Assembly: GCA_030432025.1 (NCBI GenBank)
Contig: JAUIIA010000008.1
Coordinates: 34,209 to 98,208, forward strand
DNA: 64,000 nucleotides
Reading direction: 5' to 3'
From: Alphaproteobacteria bacterium
Lineage (GTDB): Bacteria; Pseudomonadota; Alphaproteobacteria; Micavibrionales; Micavibrionaceae
Shown here: piece after piece, positions 9,624 to 18,871 of the stretch
Layout: each line of letters starts with the position of its first letter
Numbering within the stretch: position 1 is the stretch's first letter
The notes under the pieces: generated by a model
Database searches by the model: none
The model's input: the letters and a program-made list of their open reading frames with translations, nothing else
Told to the model about the DNA's origin: nothing
Program-made: the position numbers and the translations under genes

Positions 9624-11095
9624 CCGACGCTGCCTTCTAAAGAAATCCCGACAAGTTTTTGCGCCTCGACAGCGAACTCCATCGGGAGCTTTTGCATTAC
9701 TTCGCGGGCAAAGCCATTGACTATGAGTGCAATCGCCTCTTCTTCGCTCAAACCTCGCTGCATGCAATAAAAGAGCTGGTCTTCACCGATTTTGGATGTA
9801 GTAGCCTCGTGCTCAAGATTGGCGGATTTATTGCGGCTTTCGATATACGGCACCGTGTGCGCACCACATTGATCGCCGATCAACAGTGAGTCACAAACGG
9901 TGAAGTTTCGCGCACCTTCGGCCTTCGGCAGGATTTTGACCATGCCTCTGTACGTGTTGTCAGACTGGCCTGCGCTGATCCCCTTCGAGATAATGCGGCT
10001 TTTCGTATTCTTACCCATATGGATCATCTTCGTGCCCGTATCGGCCTGCTGCTTACCGTTCGTGATGGCAACCGAGTAGAACTCGCCTTGGGAATTATCG
10101 CCCTTAAGGATGCATGACGGGTATTTCCATGTGATCGCGGAGCCTGTCTCGACCTGCGTCCAGCTGATTTTGGAGTTACGGCCTTCGCAAAGCCCACGTT
10201 TGGTCACGAAGTTGTAAATACCACCCTCACCCGTTTCAAAGTCGCCAGGGTACCAGTTTTGCACAGTTGAGTATTTGATCTCGGCATCATCAAGCGCGAC
10301 CAGTTCTACAACAGCGGCGTGAAGCTGGTTTTCATCGCGCATTGGCGCGGTACAGCCCTCAAGATAAGATACGTACGAGCCTTTATCGGCGATGATCAAC
10401 GTACGTTCAAACTGGCCTGTATTCAGCTCGTTGATGCGGAAGTAGGTCGATAGCTCCATCGGGCAGCGTACGCCCTCAGGGATGTAAACAAAGCTGCCAT
10501 CCGTAAACACAGCGCTGTTCAGACACGCGTGCTTGTTATCAGCAGGCGGAACAACAGAGCCAATGTATTTCTTCACCAGATCAGGGTGATTCTGGATTGC
10601 TTCGGAGATGGAGCAGAAAATGACCCCTGCCTCTTTCAGCTTCTCCTTAAATGTTGTGGCAACAGATACGGAGTCGAACACCATATCAACGGCGACGGGT
10701 GCGCGTTCCTGCACGCCTGCCAGAATTTCCTGTTCCCGCACGGGAATGCCAAGCTTTTCATAGGTTTCAAGAAGTTTCGGGTCGACATCATCCAATGTCT
10801 TGGGACCGTCAGACGCGCTTTTCGGGGCGGCGTAGTAATATGCATCCTGGTAGTCCAACTCCTTGAACTTAACCTTGGACCATTTCGGCTCAGGCATTTC
10901 CTGCCAACGACGATATGCTTTCAAGCGCCATTCCAGCATCCATTCCGGCTCTTTCTTCTTGGCAGAAATAAAGCGCACGATATCTTCGGAAAGACCTTTC
11001 GGGGCCTTTTCGCTTTCGATATCTGTCACGAATCCGGCTTCATATTTGCCGGCCATATCGCTAACGGTCTGGATGGTTTCTTCTGAGACGCTCAT
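9620..11095 (-). CDS. sufB: Fe-S assembly scaffold subunit SufB
   Basis: 491 residues, normal for SufB. SufB is the main scaffold on which clusters form within SufBC2D. Recognisable segments are the N-terminal [19 protein letters not shown], the [15 protein letters not shown] and [17 protein letters not shown] regions, and the C-terminal [20 protein letters not shown]. It is separated from the other suf genes by a plus-strand gene and a 4-base TTAA overlap, so it must be transcribed on its own from the 146-base gap upstream. No iscR-like regulator lies beside it. Confidence 0.96.
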   Translation of the reverse strand: MSVSEETIQTVSDMAGKYEAGFVTDIESEKAPKGLSEDIVRFISAKKKEPEWMLEWRLKAYRRWQEMPEPKWSKVKFKELDYQDAYYYAAPKSASDGPKTLDDVDPKLLETYEKLGIPVREQEILAGVQERAPVAVDMVFDSVSVATTFKEKLKEAGVIFCSISEAIQNHPDLVKKYIGSVVPPADNKHACLNSAVFTDGSFVYIPEGVRCPMELSTYFRINELNTGQFERTLIIADKGSYVSYLEGCTAPMRDENQLHAAVVELVALDDAEIKYSTVQNWYPGDFETGEGGIYNFVTKRGLCEGRNSKISWTQVETGSAITWKYPSCILKGDNSQGEFYSVAITNGKQQADTGTKMIHMGKNTKSRIISKGISAGQSDNTYRGMVKILPKAEGARNFTVCDSLLIGDQCGAHTVPYIESRNKSANLEHEATTSKIGEDQLFYCMQRGLSEEEAIALIVNGFAREVMQKLPMEFAVEAQKLVGISLEGSVG

Positions 11096-11241
11096 ATTCT
11101 TTTGATAACCCTTTATTTTGGTGACTTATATGGCATCTGAAGCGCAGAAATTCAAGGTAAATGCGTTTATAATCAGGGAAAACTCGCGGAATGGGATAAA
11201 ATCCGTTCTTTCGCAGCTGCAGAATCGTTAAACTCAAACCC

Positions 11242-13716
11242 ATGATAAGATTATACATACCGATATATGCCATTACGTTATTGATCAGCGCGACGCTGCT
11301 GTTCTCTATCCAGCCGATGTTTTCGAAGATGATCCTGCCGCTTTTGGGCGGGACGCCGCAGGTGTGGAACACGGCTATGCTGTTCTTCCAGATATGTCTT
11401 CTGGGTGGTTATGCCTATGCACACGGGACGAGTAGGATATTAAGCCCGCGTATTCAGGCAATATTGCATATCATCTTGCTCGGTGTGTTTATCGGCGTTC
11501 TGCCGTTCGCTATTCCCGAAGGATGGGAGCCACCGGGTGGCGAAGACCCTACATTATGGCAGCTATCCTTGATGGCCATCACTGTCGGCGGTCCGTTCTT
11601 TGTTCTTTCCGGTTCCGCACCGATGATTCAGCGCTGGTTCTCCCGCACTGATCACCCCGATGCCGACAACCCTTACTTCCTGTATGGCGCGAGTAACCTT
11701 GGCTCGATGACGGGTTTGTTAGCCTATCCGGTCATTGTCGAACCGTTGATGACGCTGAATGTGCAGTTTGAATCATGGATGTACGGCTATTTCGGTCTGA
11801 TCGTGTTCATGGTTTTATCCACATTGCTGCTGTGGAAGCATGGTGGACAAAAGAAAAGCGAAGCAAAAGCTGAAGGCAAGGCAAAAGAAGAGAGTAAGAC
11901 ATCCGATGTGACGTGGGGCTTGCGCCTACGCTGGCTTGTACTTGCGTTTCTGCCCTCCTCCCTGATGTTGGGTGTCACAACCTTCATCACTACAGACATC
12001 GCGTCCGTGCCGTTGCTGTGGATCTTACCGCTCGCAATCTATGTCGGGACATTCATTCTGGTGTTTGCCCGAAAGCCGATTTTCAGCATGGGTGCGTTGA
12101 ACAAGCTGTTCGGGATTTTGATGATTGTCATTATCTGTCAGGTGCTCGGTACTTTCTTCGGTGTTGTTAATCCGTTTCTTGTTATTGGCCTGCATCTTCT
12201 GTTGTTCTTTACAGCCGCTATGTTGTGCCACACCGCATTGGCGAATGCCCGCCCCGCAGCAGACAGATTGACCGAGTTTTATTTGCTTATGTCTGTCGGT
12301 GGTGCGTTGGGTGGATTCTTTAACGCGATTATCGCGCCGCAATTCCTCGTTCTTCCGATCGAATATGTGCTCGTACTTATTCTGTGTGTGTTCGTGCGTT
12401 TCAGCGACGACCCAAGCCAAACGGTGAAAGCATCCATAGCCAAAGTGAAAGCCGAATTTAACGCGACAGGTGTTGATGCGTTGTTCCAGCAAAAGCCATT
12501 TTACATCATTACCATCATGATCATCGGGCTGTTTGCCTTTGCCATTCCCAGCATCATTTTGCTGAAGCTTTGCGCCGTGATCCTGATTATTCCGTTACTC
12601 TTTCTCTACAAGGATCGCTGGTTATTCGGGATAAGCATGGCTTATTTATTCGCCCTGTTCCCGATCGGGTTTGAATGGGGACAACACAGCTTTACCGGTA
12701 CAATTCACCGTGACCGTAACTTCTTTGGCGTTATGGAAGTTGTGAACACCAAGAACCAAGAGCGCATTTTGATGCATGGTACGACCAACCATGGATCGCA
12801 GGCTCTTGCGGAGAACCTAAGACTCACGCCTTTGTCCTATTACAGTGAGGAAAGTCCGATCAACGACATGTTCGAGTATTATAACGGTATCGAACGCGAA
12901 CAGCATGTCGGCGTTATTGGATTGGGGATTGGTGTTACCGCCTGTTTCACCAAAGAAAACCGTAACTTTGAGTTCTATGAAATTGATGCGGATGTCGCCA
13001 AAATCGCCGAAAACCCTGAATATTTCACATTCCTGACGGATTGTGGCAGCCCGTATGAGATCATTCTCGGTGACGGTCGCCTGAAGATCGCTGACAAGCC
13101 TGAAGATTACTATGACCTTATTGTCGGCGATGCGTTTAGCTCCGACAATATTCCCGTGCATATCATGACACAGGAAGCGGTTGAGCTTTATATCAGTAAG
13201 CTTAAACCCGATGGTGCAGTGACATTCAACATCTCCAACAACTATATCGACCTTGAACCCGTAATGACGGAAGCTGCAGAGAAGATCGGTATTCCCGCTG
13301 TCGGCCATATTTCAAGCGGAGGCACGTTGGGGAATACGGATATACAGTTCTATCCTGCGCACTGGTTCACCATGAGTTATAATGAGGACTTGATCGAAAA
13401 ACTCAAAACTCAAGGATGGTCAGAAGGTATCAAGCGTGACGGCGTCAAAGCCTGGAGTGATCAATACTCCAACATTGTTAGCGTTCTCAACAACGAGACG
13501 GCCTATATCCGTTACAACCAACAGGACAAGGAAGCGGCTGAGGAAAAGGATGGCCAAGCCGTAACTGAAGATGCCGCCGAAGAAACAGAGGCCTATGACC
13601 TACCCGAGAGCATGGGTGCAGACTTCCCAAGTGATGCGGGCGAAAGCGAAAGTGCTCCGGAAGAAACACAAATAGATGAAAACGGCTTACCTGAAGTCAG
13701 CGTCGACGAGCTGTAA
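11242..13716 (+). CDS. Membrane-fused spermidine synthase-like protein
   Basis: 824 residues. The N-terminal part (about 1-480) has a dozen or more hydrophobic helices with a charged Lys/Glu loop near 200-220. The part from about 490 to 745 is a spermidine synthase-like Rossmann domain with the GVIGLGIGVTACF nucleotide loop, FEFYEIDADV and DLIVGDAFSSDNIPVHI. The last 70 residues are acidic and low-complexity. This matches the fused MFS/spermidine synthase family, whose in vivo reaction is generally unknown. Aminopropyl transfer cannot be assumed. It is divergent from sufB. Confidence 0.88.
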   Translation: MIRLYIPIYAITLLISATLLFSIQPMFSKMILPLLGGTPQVWNTAMLFFQICLLGGYAYAHGTSRILSPRIQAILHIILLGVFIGVLPFAIPEGWEPPGGEDPTLWQLSLMAITVGGPFFVLSGSAPMIQRWFSRTDHPDADNPYFLYGASNLGSMTGLLAYPVIVEPLMTLNVQFESWMYGYFGLIVFMVLSTLLLWKHGGQKKSEAKAEGKAKEESKTSDVTWGLRLRWLVLAFLPSSLMLGVTTFITTDIASVPLLWILPLAIYVGTFILVFARKPIFSMGALNKLFGILMIVIICQVLGTFFGVVNPFLVIGLHLLLFFTAAMLCHTALANARPAADRLTEFYLLMSVGGALGGFFNAIIAPQFLVLPIEYVLVLILCVFVRFSDDPSQTVKASIAKVKAEFNATGVDALFQQKPFYIITIMIIGLFAFAIPSIILLKLCAVILIIPLLFLYKDRWLFGISMAYLFALFPIGFEWGQHSFTGTIHRDRNFFGVMEVVNTKNQERILMHGTTNHGSQALAENLRLTPLSYYSEESPINDMFEYYNGIEREQHVGVIGLGIGVTACFTKENRNFEFYEIDADVAKIAENPEYFTFLTDCGSPYEIILGDGRLKIADKPEDYYDLIVGDAFSSDNIPVHIMTQEAVELYISKLKPDGAVTFNISNNYIDLEPVMTEAAEKIGIPAVGHISSGGTLGNTDIQFYPAHWFTMSYNEDLIEKLKTQGWSEGIKRDGVKAWSDQYSNIVSVLNNETAYIRYNQQDKEAAEEKDGQAVTEDAAEETEAYDLPESMGADFPSDAGESESAPEETQIDENGLPEVSVDEL

Positions 13717-13730
13717 AACAGCCTTAGAGC

Positions 13731-15299
13731 TTACTTAGTCGCTTTAAATTCTATGTCAGGGTGCTTTGTTTGTGCGTCATCCAGATGCCATGCGTTACGG
13801 GCAAGGAACACCGGATCACCGTCATGATCATTGGCAATCGCACTTTGGTTTGTATCCGTGAATTGCTTCAGCTTGGCCGAATCCCCTTCAACCCAACGTG
13901 CGGTGTACAGCTCGGTTTGCTCGAACTTCACAGGGATCTCATATTCACTACGGATACGGTCTTTCAAAACATCAAACTGCAACGCACCCACAACACCAAC
14001 AATGTAATCGGGGCTATGAGTCGGTTTAAAGACGCGTGCAGCGCCTTCCTCCGCCAATTGTTCCAACGCTTTGCCTAAATGCTTGGCTTTTAGCGGGTCC
14101 TCGGGACGCGCGCGCTGCATCAATTCAGGTGCGAAGCTCGGGATATCAGTGAAGACAAGATCCTCACCTTCGGTCAGTGCATCACCGATGCGTAAACCGC
14201 CATAGTTCGGCAAGCCGATAATGTCACCGGGATATGCTTCCTCCGCCATCTCACGGTCCTGCGCAAGGAAAAGCTGCGGTGAGTGGATGACTTGCATTTT
14301 GCCCGAACGTACATGTTTCAGTTTCATGCCGCGCTTGAATTTGCCCGAACAGATACGCGCAAACGCCATACGGTCGCGGTGCTTCGGGTCCATATTAGCC
14401 TGAATTTTAAACACGAATGCGGTGACCTTGTTTTCGGTCGGCTCGATCATGCGGCTTTCGGTTTTTTGCGAGCGCGGATGCGGTGCGTATTTACCAATAC
14501 CGTGCAGCATTTCACGAACACCAAAATTGTTCACGGCAGAACCGAAAAAGACGGGCGTCATTGTACCGTCCAGAAAGGCTTGCTCATCAAATTCAGGACA
14601 AAGGCCGCGGACCATCTCTACATCTTCACGTAGCTTGGCGAGTTCGGTCTCGTTCAAAAACTCAGAAAGCTTTGGGTCCTCAAGACCGTCCACCTTGATC
14701 CCCTCCTCCAGCTTTTCACCTTTGCTGCGGCCGAAAAGGACCAGCTGGTCATTCATTAAATCGTAGCAGCCCTTGAAGTCACGCCCCATACCGATGGGCC
14801 AACTAGCCGGTGTTACATCCAATGCGAGACTTTGTTCGATCTCGTCAAGAAGGTCGAACGGGTCCTGCCCGTCACGGTCGAGTTTGTTGATAAATGTGAT
14901 GATCGGCATATCACGCAGGCGGCACACCTCGAACAGCTTCTTGGTCTGCGTCTCGATACCCTTTGCGCTATCGAGAACCATAATCGCGGAATCAACGGCC
15001 GTAAGAACACGGTAAGTATCTTCGGAGAAATCTTCGTGACCCGGTGTATCCAGCAAGTTGTAGGTGATACCGCTATTTTCGAATGTCATGACGGAGGATG
15101 CGACGGAGATACCGCGTTCCTGCTCGACCTTCATCCAGTCAGAGCGCGCACGACGACGTTCACCCTTGGCCTTAACCGCGCCAGCAGCCTCAATCGCGCC
15201 ACCGAAAAGCAACAGCTTTTCCGTCAATGTGGTTTTACCCGCATCGGGATGCGAAATGATGGCGAAGGTCCGCCGTTTTTCAACGATATCTTTTAACAT
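13731..15299 (-). CDS. prfC: Peptide chain release factor 3
   Basis: 522 residues, typical RF3 length. This translational GTPase recycles RF1 and RF2 after peptide release. The G1 loop is SHPDAGKTTLTEKLL near residue 17, followed by the RF3-specific KGERRRARSDWMKVEQERG switch region, DTPGHEDFSEDTYR (G3) and INKLDRDG (G4). It is the last gene of a minus-strand run starting at fur, eight bases after the preceding ORF. Confidence 0.96.
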   Translation of the reverse strand: MLKDIVEKRRTFAIISHPDAGKTTLTEKLLLFGGAIEAAGAVKAKGERRRARSDWMKVEQERGISVASSVMTFENSGITYNLLDTPGHEDFSEDTYRVLTAVDSAIMVLDSAKGIETQTKKLFEVCRLRDMPIITFINKLDRDGQDPFDLLDEIEQSLALDVTPASWPIGMGRDFKGCYDLMNDQLVLFGRSKGEKLEEGIKVDGLEDPKLSEFLNETELAKLREDVEMVRGLCPEFDEQAFLDGTMTPVFFGSAVNNFGVREMLHGIGKYAPHPRSQKTESRMIEPTENKVTAFVFKIQANMDPKHRDRMAFARICSGKFKRGMKLKHVRSGKMQVIHSPQLFLAQDREMAEEAYPGDIIGLPNYGGLRIGDALTEGEDLVFTDIPSFAPELMQRARPEDPLKAKHLGKALEQLAEEGAARVFKPTHSPDYIVGVVGALQFDVLKDRIRSEYEIPVKFEQTELYTARWVEGDSAKLKQFTDTNQSAIANDHDGDPVFLARNAWHLDDAQTKHPDIEFKATK

Positions 15300-15306
15300 G
15301 GAGGCG

Positions 15307-16236
15307 TTATAGCGGCTTTATGACGAGTTGATCAACATCAATAAAGTCGGCGCTTAAATCCTCAAGAATAAGCGGCTCATCCGAAGGGACTTCAAATGTA
15401 ACAGAATTCCCGTCTACGACCGGATCGATATTCGCGGTCATAATGGATTCGTCATATGGTTTTGTGAGGGTAAGGGTCACAACCGCAGGGTCGGTGAAGT
15501 AAATCTGGCGCTCGACCTGATCACCGTGCTTTTGCCCGATATAATTCAGGTACGGAGTCAGTTGCAGCGCAGACGCGGATTCGGCAACGTCCTCTGCACT
15601 TCCATCAAGTTCACCCAAAACGATAGGCTCCTGAAACACAGGTGCTGCAATATGTACGTATACGGGGTGCCCTGGTGGTGCCATCATCACGTGAGCGAAG
15701 TCCTTGTAAAAACTATTGTCGGCGCCCTCAGCCAGTTCAACGAAATAATCCTCATAGTTACCGCCACCCGACATAACAAAGCGCGCAGCATATGGGCCAA
15801 TTATAGCTTGAGACTGTTTATGAACAACAATGACACCAAGATGCGGGTCGAGGTGCTTAAAAATACTGTTCTCCATTTTCGCGACAACGATCTTCTTTTC
15901 ACCCTTTGGCGCGATGACCGTCCAGGCTTCGGTATCAATCGATTGAGCCGTCAGCAACTTAATCAGATCATCAATGGCTTCGTCTTCGTATGATCCCTTA
16001 TATTTTTCAAAAACCTGCAATGTGGCCGCTTTCAATGTCTCATCAATTGAGGCTTCTTTTTGCGACTCGGTAAACGCACTGATTTCTTCGTCGGTAAACG
16101 GCTCGGGTGCAGCTTCCGAGACAATCATGGCAGAGGATTTGACGGAGGGCTTATCGGCCTTTTTCGAATAGTAATAAGCGCCGGCTGCGGCAGCGGCGAC
16201 AAGTACAAGAACAATGATCGGCGTTTTGTTTTTCAT
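15307..16236 (-). CDS. Hypothetical membrane-anchored protein
   Basis: 309 residues. One N-terminal membrane segment (about 7-23, Val/Ala-rich) is followed by a large periplasmic-looking region without cysteines. It contains a globular alpha/beta stretch near 75-215 with the look of a small-molecule sensor or cache-like fold, but I cannot confirm this. The C-terminal 70 residues are acidic. No family recognised. It lies between DUF1491 and prfC, four bases downstream of DUF1491, and is probably cotranscribed. Confidence 0.75.
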   Translation of the reverse strand: MKNKTPIIVLVLVAAAAAGAYYYSKKADKPSVKSSAMIVSEAAPEPFTDEEISAFTESQKEASIDETLKAATLQVFEKYKGSYEDEAIDDLIKLLTAQSIDTEAWTVIAPKGEKKIVVAKMENSIFKHLDPHLGVIVVHKQSQAIIGPYAARFVMSGGGNYEDYFVELAEGADNSFYKDFAHVMMAPPGHPVYVHIAAPVFQEPIVLGELDGSAEDVAESASALQLTPYLNYIGQKHGDQVERQIYFTDPAVVTLTLTKPYDESIMTANIDPVVDGNSVTFEVPSDEPLILEDLSADFIDVDQLVIKPL

Positions 16237-16240
16237 GGAT

Positions 16241-16579
16241 TTAGCTTACACCCTCTTCGAAGGGATTGACCAGCCCTTCATCTTCGATTTCCAGAGCCCA
16301 AAGGTCGGGGTCACGTTGAATTGCCCTTTCAATATATGCATCGGCATCTTTTTCCTCAACGACCTCTTCCTCCAGCGCATGCGTCCAGACGAGTTTGTCC
16401 TCCATAAAGTCGCGCTCCTGTATCAGCAAGCGGACCTTACCGTTCAATGCATTGATTTTTAGAAGCAGTAGACCGGAGGAATGATTACCTTTTTGGATGA
16501 AGTAATAAGGCACTGCATTTTGCGTCATCGTCGCAAGATGCGCATCCACATACAGGCCTGTAGGCAAGGAGCTTCCCAT
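16241..16579 (-). CDS. DUF1491 family protein
   Basis: 112 residues. The LPTGLYVDAHL start and the DADAYIERAIQRDPDLWALEIED segment followed by NPFE are the conserved features of DUF1491, a family found almost only in alphaproteobacteria. Function is unknown and no catalytic residues are evident. It starts five bases after the preceding 72-residue ORF and stops four bases before the 309-residue membrane-anchored protein, so it is inside an operon. Confidence 0.88.
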   Translation of the reverse strand: MGSSLPTGLYVDAHLATMTQNAVPYYFIQKGNHSSGLLLLKINALNGKVRLLIQERDFMEDKLVWTHALEEEVVEEKDADAYIERAIQRDPDLWALEIEDEGLVNPFEEGVS

Positions 16580-16584
16580 ACCGG

Positions 16585-16803
16585 TTAATGAACGTGCTGA
16601 TCCGCGATCCAGCGTTCAACCGTCAAGTTCGCATGATCCGGCGAATCTTCGGGGTGGTGGTGGCGATATACGCGCTGAGCGGCCTGCAAAGCTACATGGT
16701 GCGGTTCGTCGCTCATGGATTTGTATGTACGCATAACAGCGCCGTAGCAGCGGCAATCGGCAGGCTGTCTGACATTTCCTTCAGTAGGGAGATTACAAGG
16801 CAT
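16585..16803 (-). CDS. Small conserved-looking hypothetical protein
   Basis: 72 residues. An internal ATG at 16734 would give 49. The C-terminal half has the pattern ALQAAQRVYRHHHPEDSP followed by VERWIA, which I recall from short alphaproteobacterial proteins encoded near DUF1491 genes (recollection only). It is His-rich and probably helical. It is placed between fur and DUF1491 in a tight same-strand run, which supports it being translated. Confidence 0.65.
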   Translation of the reverse strand: MPCNLPTEGNVRQPADCRCYGAVMRTYKSMSDEPHHVALQAAQRVYRHHHPEDSPDHANLTVERWIADQHVH

Positions 16804-16827
16804 TACGCAATTTTTATCATCTAGGGG

Positions 16828-17229
16828 TTATCTGATTTTCTTACCGTAGAGCTCGAGGCGGTGATCCACCAGATCATAGCCGAGTTCACGGGCAATTTTG
16901 ACTTTCAGCTCTTCGAGTTCTTCGTTCTGGAATTCAATCACTTCACCGGTTTCAAGATCAACGAGGTGGTGATGGTGGTCCCAATTTACTTCGTAACGGG
17001 AATAACCTTCCTGAAACTCGTGACGAATAACGAGGTCGAGTTCATCCAGCAAATTCAGAGTTCTGTACACGGTGGCGATACTGATAGACTTATCAATGTC
17101 TTTAGCACGCTCGTAAACATCTTCAACAGATGGGTGATCTTCTGATGTATCCAGAACCTGTAGAATGACACGGCGCTGATCCGTCATTTTCAATCCCGCT
17201 GCAGCACATTTAGTTTCCAATTCAGACAT
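16828..17229 (-). CDS. fur: Fur-family regulator, Fur/Mur type without cysteine site
   Basis: 133 residues. N-terminal winged helix (about 10-85, with SISIATVYRTLNLL), then the metal-binding dimerisation domain. The metal site reads NWDHHHHLVDLETGEVIEF and lacks the CxxC pairs of enterobacterial Fur, as in rhizobial Fur/Mur proteins that respond to Mn or Fe. The C-terminal DHRLELYGKK matches that group closely. It likely represses metal uptake genes, and the targets are not visible here. It is first in a run leading to prfC. Confidence 0.88.
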   Translation of the reverse strand: MSELETKCAAAGLKMTDQRRVILQVLDTSEDHPSVEDVYERAKDIDKSISIATVYRTLNLLDELDLVIRHEFQEGYSRYEVNWDHHHHLVDLETGEVIEFQNEELEELKVKIARELGYDLVDHRLELYGKKIR

Positions 17230-17295
17230 AGAAAGCCTCTTTATGTAGATATAATTCGGGTAAAAATACGACGTTCGGGATTAAAGAGCAAGCTC

Positions 17296-18858
17296 TCAGT
17301 GCGCTTCCACAGAGGCTGCCTCTTCTGCCTCTGCCTTCTTGCGCGGAATAATGCGATATGACGGGAAGTTCACGCAAACGGTTGTACCTTTATTGATCTC
17401 GGAATCAAGCCTCAGCGTACCGTCATGCAGATCAACCATGGCTTTAGCAAGCGGCAAACCTAGTCCGGTTCCTTGATAAAGCGCGTTTTCGGCTTTGTCG
17501 GAGACTTGCCCAAAAGGCTCCATCGCCTGATCGATTTTATCTTTCGGAATGCCTACACCTTCGTCGATAACCTTAATTTGCAAGCGGCCATCATCGATTA
17601 CATAAGCGGATACGCTGACGGTATCGCCGCTTCTGGAAAACTTAACAGCATTTGTTACCAGATTAATTAGGACCTGTCGGATAAGACGGCCGTCACCTTG
17701 GAGGTTAGGCAAAACATCGGATACGTCCGATTTGAGCGACACGTCGCTACCGAAGGCGCGAGAGCCCATCATACGCATAACGGAGGCAATCAATTCGGGA
17801 AGTGCGACTTCGCCCTCATCCATCTCGATACGACCGGCCTCGATTTTCGACATATCAAGAACTTCGTTGATGATCTCCAGCAAATGCTGCGCACTTCCGT
17901 GCACATCGTTCAGATATTCGAGATATTTATCATGCCCCAGCGGGCCGAATGTTTCCTTGATCATCATTTCCGAAAAACCAATGATGGCGTTCATAGGCGT
18001 ACGGAGTTCGTGGCTCATATTTGCAAGGAATACTGATTTCGCACGGTTGGCCGCATCAGCTTGGTCTTTAGCCATGCGCAAAGACTGTTCCATTTGCTTA
18101 CGCAGCGTGATGTCCATGATCGTGGTGACCTGAAAGCGGCGCTTCTGGCTCAGCTCCAACGTTGCCGTCGTGAACAGCGCGTTAGCGACGCTGCCGTCCT
18201 TACGGATGAGCTTCATTTCGCCTGAAGACCTGATCCCTGAACGGATAAATTCCTCATGGTTACGTTTAGCAAGCTCGCGTTCATCCGGTGTTGTCAGTCC
18301 GACAAATTCAGCATTGATCAATTCGTCACGCGACCAGCCAAATGTGCGGATAAAGCTGTCATTCACACGCACGATGCGGCCGTTAAAGTCCGTCACGACA
18401 ATCCCTACCTCGCTCACCTCAAAGATAGAGGTCAGAAGCAAAATCGCATCATCACGTTCGCGCTGTACGATTGACTGGTCAGCAACATCAAGCTGACCAA
18501 TAACATCCAGATAGATGCTGTCATCATCTTCGTCGTGGATCGGGCTGATGTAAAAGCCATAAACACGTACCTTACCCGGTACACCGGGTAGCGCAGATAT
18601 CGTTACGGATCGTTCTTTAGAAAGGCAGACTTCGAATGATTGCTCGAAGTGCAGTGTATTTTCGGAATCCATGAAGTCGGCAATCGGCTTATCTACGACC
18701 TGATCCTTGCTGAGGTCAAAATAACCCAGCGCCAGCTTGTTAGCCGCCACCACTACATACTGGTCACCCTTTTTTTTGCCTTTCGTTTTTTGAACGACAA
18801 AACGGGGAATTTGCATGTCATCGAAGAACGTTTCGAAGATTTTACCTTTAGCTGTCAT
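17296..18858 (-). CDS. PAS-domain sensor histidine kinase
   Basis: 520 residues and no membrane segment, so cytoplasmic. A divergent PAS-like region occupies about 10-125 and a clear PAS domain about 139-256 (GIVVTDFNGRIVRVNDSF). HisKA follows with the phospho-acceptor His283 in NMSHELRTPMN, then HATPase_c with NLVTNAVKF (N box), DEGVGIP (G1) and GTGLGLPLAKAM (G2). There is no receiver domain and no response-regulator gene nearby. It follows the degenerate GGDEF gene by 13 bases, so the two are probably cotranscribed and may act together. Confidence 0.93.
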   Translation of the reverse strand: MTAKGKIFETFFDDMQIPRFVVQKTKGKKKGDQYVVVAANKLALGYFDLSKDQVVDKPIADFMDSENTLHFEQSFEVCLSKERSVTISALPGVPGKVRVYGFYISPIHDEDDDSIYLDVIGQLDVADQSIVQRERDDAILLLTSIFEVSEVGIVVTDFNGRIVRVNDSFIRTFGWSRDELINAEFVGLTTPDERELAKRNHEEFIRSGIRSSGEMKLIRKDGSVANALFTTATLELSQKRRFQVTTIMDITLRKQMEQSLRMAKDQADAANRAKSVFLANMSHELRTPMNAIIGFSEMMIKETFGPLGHDKYLEYLNDVHGSAQHLLEIINEVLDMSKIEAGRIEMDEGEVALPELIASVMRMMGSRAFGSDVSLKSDVSDVLPNLQGDGRLIRQVLINLVTNAVKFSRSGDTVSVSAYVIDDGRLQIKVIDEGVGIPKDKIDQAMEPFGQVSDKAENALYQGTGLGLPLAKAMVDLHDGTLRLDSEINKGTTVCVNFPSYRIIPRKKAEAEEAASVEAH

Positions 18859-18871
18859 CTATCGGGAGCCT

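Noticed and set aside
10529..11086. Plus-strand ORF of 185 residues
   Set aside because: Antisense to sufB, with a Cys/Phe-rich, non-protein-like composition. sufB is certain here.
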